Source of the DNA: Clitopilus passeckerianus
Taxonomy: Eukaryota; Basidiomycota; Agaricomycetes; Agaricales; Entolomataceae
Reading direction: 5' to 3'
Assembly: GCA_944990035.1 (NCBI GenBank)
Contig: CALYLX010000074.1
Coordinates: 248,001 to 312,000 of the forward strand
DNA length: 64,000 nt
Every line of letters starts with the position of its first letter. Position 1 is the stretch's first letter. Shown piece by piece: positions 57,063 through 64,000 of this stretch. The position numbers and the translations under genes are program-made. Below the pieces are notes generated by a model. It was not told the origin of the DNA, did no database searches, and saw only the letters and a program-made list of their open reading frames with translations.

Positions 57063-58141
57063 TCAAACTTCCAAGAAATCGGGCTCGTCATCGACCAGTA
57101 GGTCGAGTAGTGCAAAGAACGATGCCGCAGGAAAGCCAACAACATTGTTGTAGTCTCCTTCGATTTTTCGAACCAACAGCCCTCCGAGCCCCTAAGAAAC
57201 ACCAATGACTTTAGCCGAGGACAAAGGAGGCAAAAAGTGAGGATGTCTAACCTGAATCGCGAAGCCACCAGCTCGATCGATGCCTTCACCGCTGTCAACG
57301 TAGGCCTGAAGAAGATGCTCTGGGTTATCAGCGAAATATACCAGAGTCCTTTCATCAATGGACCTAGAAATCAGGCATCAGTCCAAATCTTCAGCAGCTG
57401 TCCTAAGCACTGTACTTCATCTGGTATCCAGGAGATAGCAGGACCGGCCATACTTAGGTTTGAGGTTAAAACGTCAGCACTGATAGGTAGAGTGATTGAA
57501 AGTGCAGACTTACCGACGGTGATGCCAGTTACTACCTCGCAGACATTGCCATTCAAGTCCATCAGCATGCGTAAGTTATCCTCTTTGGACTTTGGTTTTT
57601 CTAGAAGCTCCTGCTGAGCATCAGGCAGCAAGGAGTACGAAATATTTGAGGCAGATGGCTGGGCGTGCGTGAACACGACAGTGTCGGCTAGGAGACCTTG
57701 AGTAGCTATCCCAGAGCGTATAGCAGCAATAAGCTAGGCTTACCAGCTATGACCAGATCGGGCGGGTTTTCTGGATCGTCAGTCTGAGGAAGAACGGTAC
57801 GGATCGAGGATAATTGGGGCAGGTGATGTTGACTCTTACCACCAATCGCTCATAGACCTCCACTGCTTTCTGCGTAGCAGTCGCTACAGGGTATTCGTGC
57901 ACATCTGGGAACTCATTCGGGCTTAGGTTCTCTTCGAACGTCGAGGGCACTATGTCCGGTGCCAGACCCTTGGGTTTTCGGTGAAAGATCTATTGATTGT
58001 GGTGATACGACTGCGTACAAACGTCTTCAAGATTTCTTGTCTTCTTGGACTGTTCGACGCGAGCACGATTCGCTTATCTTTGAGCTTCTTAATTACAGGC
58101 AGCTTGAGAGCATGAGGGAGGATCTGCTTTGACACGCTCAT
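57063..58141 (-). CDS. Maf-like nucleotide pyrophosphatase
   Basis: Exons 58019-58141, 57840-57968, 57744-57783, 57514-57687, 57416-57452, 57252-57363 and 57063-57191 give 247 residues. Maf/Ham1 superfamily motifs in order: RIVLASNSPRRQEIL (nucleotide-binding loop), PDLVIAADTVV, VCEVVTGITV, GEGIDRAGGFAIQGLGGLLV and GDYNNVVGFP. Members hydrolyse non-canonical or UTP/dTTP-type nucleoside triphosphates to monophosphates (house-cleaning). A family insert between the TVV and CEVVTG motifs is somewhat long. It shares a 150-nt divergent promoter with HUS1. Confidence 0.92.
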
Positions 58142-58291
58142 CGTGGTGGTCGTCGTTGGGGTGCTAATGACGGCTATCACGTGGCCTTCTCAGCTTTTCT
58201 GACGCGTCTTCCTCGGCGTCCTCAACGTCCATCAGCACCTGCCAGCATGCGATAGGCCTGCCTTGCGCATCCTACGACTTGGGGCTCTGTC
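58142..58291. promoter_or_regulatory. bidirectional promoter of Maf-like gene and HUS1, with MluI cell-cycle box
   Basis: Only 150 nt separate the two start codons. ACGCGT, the core of the MCB element bound by MBF-type factors in fungi, lies at 58202-58207. A coupling of a nucleotide-pool cleaner with a checkpoint clamp under S-phase control is plausible. Confidence 0.5.
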
Positions 58292-59461
58292 ATGCGTTTT
58301 CGAGCAACAGTCGAGAATGTACCAACTTTCTTCAGTAAGTCCAATCCGAGAATGTCAATCTACAACGCGTTCATAACAGCTCTGCCCAGAGATCATCCAG
58401 TCTATCGAGAAATTGCAGAAAAAATGCATAATCAAGTTTGCGGAGACTAGTATGCATATCATCTGCAATAATGACGCGAACGAAGGCGGAATCCAAGTCT
58501 GGTCGTGAGTTAGCTTCCAACATAAAGATAGCCCGTAGGCGTCTAACAATCAACGGCAGGCAAATCAAAGTCGACTCTCTTTTCGTGGGATATCGTATCC
58601 AGTCGAACTCTAACAATGAAATAACAATGTTGATACCGTCGGAAGCATTGCTTGCTGCCCTCAAGTCCGCATCATCCTCTGCCTCGTCTACATATGAAAC
58701 CGAGGAGGTGGTCATGAAGCTTGCGAAGAAGAATGGTCATGCTGTGTTGACTTTCGAGATTACTGGCCTTACACGCGTCGGAAGGAAAGTCAAGGTGTCC
58801 CACGACGTGAAGATCGAGGTTATGCGTCCCCAAGATGTCGCCAGGCTGAACGAGCCATTATGCCCCGAACCCGACGTGCGTCTATGACCCTGTATCATCT
58901 GTCAGGCTTGCCCTGGCTCACCAGCTGCTGCAGGTGCATATTCTTCTACCTCCTCTTCAGAAGCTGAGGACAGTGGTGGAACGACTCAGAATTATGTCTG
59001 ACGTGCTAGCGATCCGAGCGAACAACAACGGCTGCCTACGTGTATCTATCAACACGGAGGCTGTAAAAGTCGACACTGAATGGAAGAACCTTGCCAACCC
59101 AAAGAGTAAGTCTGGCCTATCTTGCCCTTACTCCCGAACATCTAGATTGATTGAAATCTCAATTAGCTGCTTCCCATTCCGGCGACCAGGACGAGGAACC
59201 AAGGGACCCTAATCAGCTCTTCACCGTGCTGGTTTCGCTCCGTAGTTTCTTAAAATTCCTCAACAGCCATGTGGTATCAACAACTACGATTGCTTGTGAG
59301 TGTACCTGGTCTGGCCGTCGGAATCTTTTAGATAACGCTAACCTATTCTAGGTATTTGCCAACACCATTGTATGATACTGTACGTGTATATCGGGGATGT
59401 AGCAGACGCAGGTGGAGTCTTGACCTTTTACATCCCTGCTATCATCGACAATGAGGGATGA
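58292..59461 (+). CDS. HUS1: checkpoint clamp subunit HUS1 (9-1-1 complex)
   Basis: Exons 58292-58334, 58390-58504, 58560-58875, 58934-59105, 59167-59295 and 59352-59461 give 294 residues. The N-terminus MRFRATVENV and SIEKLQKKCIIKFAETSMHI, the central KVDSLFVGYRIQSNSNNEI, FEITGLTR and IKIEVMRP region, and the C-terminus CILYVYIGDVADAGG-like block, VLTFYIPAIID, follow HUS1 end to end. HUS1 forms the PCNA-like heterotrimer RAD9-RAD1-HUS1 that loads at damaged DNA and activates ATR signalling in the nucleus. The acceptor at 58389 was preferred because the closer one shifts the frame. Confidence 0.92.
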
Positions 59462-59772
59462 GCAGAGTCGATTTAAATCTCCTATCTCCCCATTGGTGTC
59501 CTCGGCCCTATTGCATCCCCCTTCGGTAATACTTGGCCAACCTGTTGTGCATTATTTCTCCGTAATTGAAACCCCTTGTCGAAGGTACCAGCCATGAGGG
59601 CTCCATAACCCATGTAGGCTACCGCTGTAGCGCGTTCATGAAAGGTGCCTTATGAGTCAGGTACTTCGTCGAATGGCATCCCAGCAGATCCCCACATAAT
59701 GCCGATGTATCTAAACTTCGTTCCCTGAGACCGAGTTGATGAAAGGACCGAGAGTGCCGCTCACCATTGATC
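59462..59772. other. convergent 3' region
   Basis: The 3' flanks of HUS1 and the PIG-X-like gene meet here. Nothing else is seen. Confidence 0.5.
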
Positions 59773-60862
59773 TCATTCGTCTTTCTCCCCTTGCTTTCTT
59801 GCTCCCATCCTCCTGGCAGCCGAGAAAAAGGTGTGATAGAGGAACAGAAAGCAGATAATGATTGTCAATGCAGTGCCTGCCTCCACGTATGCTATATCCG
59901 ACGGATTGCCGACGGGTACTCGGATGCTGAAGGTGGAAATACTTCCGGTAAGCGCACGCGCGGCCATGGGCATGGGCAATAGCGTCATCCCTCTTGCATC
60001 AAAGAACGAAGAGACCTCGGTTGGTAAGTGTGGGTTCGCATCCTGGGAAGACGTCGACCTTGGGCCGGGGGAACCTATTCCGAGAAGTCACTTCATTAGC
60101 CCCTAAAGGATGCTTGAAAAGAAAGGGCGGCAGCGCAGCAGCTCACCTGAGTTTGGGCATGCGATAAAACCGGTTGGACAGTCTACCCGCGCGCTGTGGT
60201 ATCCAGGGGAAGAATACTTTGCCAGCTCCTCGTAGCGAAGGTGAATTGGCAGGTGAAGATCAACCTTGCGAGCCTCATGGGGAACGTGAATGCCCAACAT
60301 TACTGTGGAATTCTCAGGCGGCATGGCCATAGTTGGGAGCTCCAAGTTAGAGGGCCCCCAGTGTCTGAAAGTGTAGAACTCTTCGTAATTTGCGAGTTCA
60401 TAAGGATCCACGAATGCCAGAGGTGGAAGGAGCAAGAATGCGTTTGCCGAGCAACCAGAATCTAGATAGGTTTGAATTTCTTCCACAGGCACAGATATGT
60501 GCAGCGTTGGGTGAAAGCTTTCTGCAGATTTCGCTGAGCATTCTAGGGTGTCCATTTTCTGGTCCAGCGCTTGAAGCCAGTTCAAGTTAAGTCAAGTTCG
60601 AAGGCTTGATGGACTGGAATGAAAGAGACTCGTCCGGTGGCGGTGCCAGTACCAGAGGTTTTGAACGTAAACAAAGCCAAGCTGGCAACCCTCTCCCAAC
60701 CATCTACCACCATCGTACGTATTCTTCCTGATTCAGTAGAACCCCTCTTTGAACGTCGAAGCTCTTGACTGTGGGCAGTAGGTTTTCGGATGCATGCAGC
60801 TCATCATTAGAAAGCATATTAAATACTCTGGCAATTAGTAACGTAGAAAGAACGAATGTCAT
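59773..60862 (-). CDS. PIG-X/Pbn1-like subunit of GPI mannosyltransferase I
   Basis: The well-supported part is a main exon ending at 60147 plus exons 60075-60102 and 59773-59992. It has FHPTLHISVP, LLLPPLAFVDPYELANYEEF, KVDLHLPIHLRYEELAKY, CPTGFIACPNSG, then FSIRVPVGN and a C-terminal membrane helix (AGTALTIIICFLFLYHTFF). These are the hallmarks of the ER-lumenal, single-helix PIG-X/Pbn1 family that stabilises the GPI mannosyltransferase PIG-M/Gpi14. A likely first exon with a hydrophobic start (MTFVLSTLLIARVFNML) begins at 60862, but its join to the main exon (about 60560) could not be settled. Confidence 0.72.
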
Positions 60863-60913
60863 CTTCGACGTTGCAACTAGCGCATAGGGGATCAGCAAAA
60901 CACCATCGCTCAG

Positions 60914-61519
60914 CTACCGCCCGGTGAAGATCCCCGGAAGATCCTTCATGTCTAGCACATGGACTCCTGCATCATCCATCTCCTGCTCGACCTCCGATTC
61001 GATGCGATTTGCTGGAATGATTCCCCCACCATGAAGGACCTCGATCCGATTCCGTGTCGCGTGTCCGCCCCTGATCAAAAGCACCTCATTGCCGCGTGCC
61101 AGCGCAGCCAGGCAGGTGTCCCGAACTGAATAATCACTGTGGAAACCTGCGATGACAATCTCGACGCAGGAGGGTATCATTTCAGCTAAGCATGTTCCAA
61201 CGAATGCATTATTCTTCATTTTGTCGACGACGAATTCCCTGTCGGTCGGAGGGAAGATGAGTTGCCACCCCACTGAGCCTGGTTCGTCGGGATCGCCAGT
61301 TGCACCTGTATTGCGCACGTGGACGATAAGAGGTGGAGGTTTGGCATTCCTGGCTTGCTTCAGAATGCATTCGATGTTGCTTCTCACATGAGGAGAGGAC
61401 TCGACTCCCATGTCCAGATCTGAAAGCATTGCCGCTTGGATGTCCAGCAGGAGGAGAACTCTCCCCGAAGCTGTAGCAATATCAGATGCAGTCTTGCGAT
61501 CGATATGTGAGGGCGCCAT
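60914..61519 (-). CDS. isochorismatase-like hydrolase with Cys-to-Ser active site
   Basis: An intronless frame of 201 residues. Family positions: GRVLLLLDIQAAML with the catalytic Asp, DREFVVDKMKNNAFVGT with the catalytic Lys, and IVIAGFHSDYSVRDTCLAALARG. In active members of this fungal group the last block reads SDYCVR, and the Cys is the nucleophile; here it is Ser. Other folds and spacing are intact, and length is normal. It may be a serine-using or non-catalytic derivative. Substrate unknown. Upstream ATG choices are excluded by sequence without conserved residues. Confidence 0.85.
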   Translation of the reverse strand: MAPSHIDRKTASDIATASGRVLLLLDIQAAMLSDLDMGVESSPHVRSNIECILKQARNAKPPPLIVHVRNTGATGDPDEPGSVGWQLIFPPTDREFVVDKMKNNAFVGTCLAEMIPSCVEIVIAGFHSDYSVRDTCLAALARGNEVLLIRGGHATRNRIEVLHGGGIIPANRIESEVEQEMDDAGVHVLDMKDLPGIFTGR

Positions 61520-62777
61520 GCGGTTTGGATGGTGCTGTAAGGATTATTAGATGATGGACCTAGTGGTGGATGAGCACAGAACGATGTTCTGCTCAAATTC
61601 AGGAAGGGGAGAAAATGCGGTGGGGGGGAAAGAACTTTCAAACCAAAAAGCAAAATTTCAGATATCGAATCGGGATAAAGCTCCAGACTTGCGGTTTGCA
61701 GGAGGATCAGGAATAAAAGGCAGCCAGGTTTTCGAAAGCGGATCAGCTCTCCGCTAAGTATTTGAGCAGCCACGTGGAAGGACACAAGAGTTCATGTGCC
61801 AATATTTGACAGGGTTAGACCTGATGGCATCAATTATTCGTGTAGCTTGCCTGTTGGTTCCCCAGCCTCACTGGAAGGTGTCCGAGGCTGTGAGGACGGT
61901 TGCGACCCAGAGCCAGGAAATAGAGACCTCGACAGAGCTAGAACATAGGAAAGCGAATCGAAAACCAGGTCATGACTCATGAGTAAGATCCTACATAATT
62001 ACCGAAACGCATTAAAGTTGATTGACTGATGGTGAATACCGCAGATGGAAAAATATGACAGTTGCCACCAATAAACGTGTGGAAAGAAATGACGCACTTA
62101 AATTGGTGCAGAATGCGGCCGATCGATAAGGATCTCCGCCTCCCGTGGGCCTGCAGAAATAATGGATGCATAGATGAATTGCGAGTGGTATGACCGTATG
62201 AGAGGAGCTTTTCTCCAAGAATTATTCCGAACCACGCGGATTAGAAGCAAAGAACAATGCAGAAGCTAGTATAGACTTAAAATAACAGGCAGTTGTTCAA
62301 TGAATTTGTGTGAATATTGAATCACATTCACAAGCCAACTCCATTTCGACCGCAATTTGCCTCGTTGACTTGTGCTTGGAATCGGTACCTGTCAGGAGGT
62401 GCCTACATTCATACGTTATTTGTTGCTTCTGTAGACTTGACCCTCAGAGGTCAGTGCAAATCCTAAGAGACACTAGGAGAAGTGGTGTTCAGGACAGCTG
62501 GACGCAGATGTGGACATCGTTGAAATTCAGAAACTCAATGTTCAGGGTTTATATTCGAAGAATTAGTCCCCCAATTCTGTTTTTATTCTGGCCCTCTCTC
62601 TATATACTGTGATGTCATTCCACCCGCCTAGAAAGACGAGGTGACGTCGGGCACGAGGTAAAGTACAGAGGATTTGCCACATGAAACGTGAAGGTCATGC
62701 GGGGGTAGCAAGTCTGGATTCGAAATTCAAGATTCAGCATCAAACTCAGCGAAAGAATTCGAGGGAGGAACATTGAG
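61520..62777. other. intergenic
   Basis: No supported gene or repeat. A plus ORF at 62310-62612 has no motifs. Confidence 0.5.
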
Positions 62778-63788
62778 TTAAGCTTTGCATTGTTTCTTAT
62801 GCCGAGGCCAATCTAAGTTCTGGCATCGTCTCCCTATACCAGGCCGACAGTACTTCGTATTCTTGCATCTTCCGCACTGCGATAACTTGGCGTCGTCTCT
62901 GCCAAAAAGTTTACAGCATGCATCGCTTTTTGCAGCTCTCCGCTTATCCTCTTTTGCCAGAGCTGCAGTAAGACCCGGATCCCTCCCTCTCTTGACAATT
63001 TTACGAACGGTCCAGCCATCGGTATCCGCGATGTCAACATTTCCGCCATGAGAGAGGAACCACTCAAAAGCAGTCCTTGCTCGTCCAAGCAATGCTTGGT
63101 CCGTTCTTGTCCAGATCTGAGCAATTTCTTGAGCAAGGATGCATCCGTACCTATTCCGGTGGTTCATATCACCTCCGGCATCTTACAGCATTTGCGCATA
63201 CTCGAGGTCGAAACCGGGCTTCGTGCTGACTGCATGAGACAAAGCTGTAGTTCCAGAGAGATCAGCCCCGTCTGCAGGAACTTTGGCTTCGTCAATGAGG
63301 TACCGTGCAATGGCGAGATACTGCTGTCTCTGAGTAGAGTATATGATCATAAAGTGACCCAGGAGGTTGTAAATGGGGACTTTTGTCGGGCCCCATCGCA
63401 TGTCATAGAGCTCCTTGACAGCGCCTGCGTGGGCCTTTGCACGTTGGTCTTCACTCTCAGGTTCCTTCCCTCCGCATCGAATCATGATGCGAAGTTCGAA
63501 GTCGGTCTGAAGGATCTCTACCGGTATGCCTTTGTAAAGCAGCCTTCCGTATCCGTCTAAGTCGCGAGATGGTTCCATGCATTCGGAGATGCAGTAGGTT
63601 CGCGGCCTCTGAGACTCCATCCCTTTCAGCATGTCATTGCTCTTCATCAGTTCAGAGAGATCTGTGGGAGCTCCGTGAGCGAGCGGAACATGGTATGAAG
63701 TTTGTGCGAGTTATTCGTACCGTCCTCGATTAGGATTGTCGTGCGCTCGTGTGATGACATCCATCGCTACTCTAATTCTGGCATCCAT
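62778..63788 (-). pseudogene. ankyrin-MYND protein, interrupted
   Basis: The frame from about 63650 codes ankyrin-like sequence (QQYLAIARYLIDEAKVPADG, TTALSHAVSTKPGFDLEYAQ) and meets TAA at 63183-63185. It resumes in the same frame with DAGGDMNHRNRYGC, FLSHGGNVDIADTDGWT and a C-terminal MYND finger (QCGRCKNTKYC ... DWPRHKKQC). The finger has a 4-residue insertion (PGIG, 12 nt) between YC and RRC, spoiling the YCxxxC spacing. The first exon (ATG at 63788) does not join in frame. Three defects point to a pseudogene. Confidence 0.6.
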
Positions 63789-64000
63789 GGTAGATTCGGG
63801 GGCTGTCTAAGCAGTGTTTTCTTTTTTGGGAAAGTGAAGATTGTTGTTGGCAAGAAACTCCGAAGAAACGTGCTACCAGATCAGTGCCAGTGCAGGCGTC
63901 CTTTGGAGTCACGTGGACGCGTTTTGCTGCGAAATCCGAATCAGATATCGCTCAATACGGCTCAGAGTTGCTTCAGCCATACCTCAGTCGTCTAGGAATC
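63789..64000. other. window end, nothing supported
   Basis: Upstream of the MYND gene; no further gene start is visible before the window ends. Confidence 0.4.

Noticed and set aside
1..64000. CRISPR arrays, prokaryotic operons, rRNA genes
   Set aside because: No arrays of spaced repeats or rRNA-like sequence were seen; the spliced gene structure is eukaryotic.

Overview
This window looks like nuclear DNA of a mushroom-forming basidiomycete (Agaricomycetes, probably Agaricales). Nearly every gene is cut by several 45-75 nt GT-AG introns with CTNAY-like branch sites, exons can be as short as 6 nt, and the gene families are typical of agarics: ricin-B lectins, a seven-helix integral membrane protein, fragments of NACHT NTPases, MYND proteins and Agaricomycete WD40 proteins. 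All gene models were joined by eye from splice sites and reading frames. No similarity search was run, so names rest on recognised motifs.

Layout. 0-6 kb: the end of an RD/RE-rich protein, a small unknown gene, a decayed MYND zinc-finger locus and a NACHT fragment. 6.9-14 kb: an AONS/BioF-like PLP enzyme, the RNase P/MRP subunit POP5 and a 23-exon formamidase. 15.3-22.7 kb: a tandem array of secreted two-domain ricin-B lectins, with two intact copies, one frameshifted copy and one orphan promoter. 22.9-26.4 kb: a questin oxidase-like protein and LCP5/neuroguidin. 27.3-31.6 kb: two tail-to-tail methionine-permease-like paralogs. 31.9-44.6 kb: SDR, nucleotidyltransferase-like protein, class V aminotransferase, beta-trefoil protein, small unknown protein, seven-helix membrane protein, glucose-6-phosphate 1-epimerase and a stand-alone thioester-reductase-type protein. 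45-52 kb: accessory segment (below). 53-64 kb: BTB/POZ protein, Maf-type pyrophosphatase and HUS1 on a shared promoter, PIG-X/Pbn1-like ER subunit, isochorismatase-like hydrolase, and a broken ankyrin-MYND gene.

The most interesting segment is 45-52 kb. A short secreted precursor (47065-47481) has a signal peptide and three repeats separated by Kex2 dibasic sites. It lies head-to-head with a membrane-anchored UstYa/DUF3328 oxidase that has both HxxHC motifs (48776-49820). This is the minimal set expected for a Kex2-processed, UstYa-modified RiPP (dikaritin-type) pathway, here in a basidiomycete and with Trp/Phe-containing, Tyr-free repeats. The pair is bracketed by two decayed pieces of one WD40 family: an N-terminal part with a premature stop and a C-terminal part with a premature stop. 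One piece is cut off exactly at short direct repeats, so the segment looks rearranged.

Housekeeping genes (POP5, LCP5, HUS1, Maf, PIG-X, epimerase, formamidase) alternate with accessory, duplicated or decaying genes. At least six loci carry nonsense or frameshift changes, which is unusually many for about 64 kb unless some are assembly errors.
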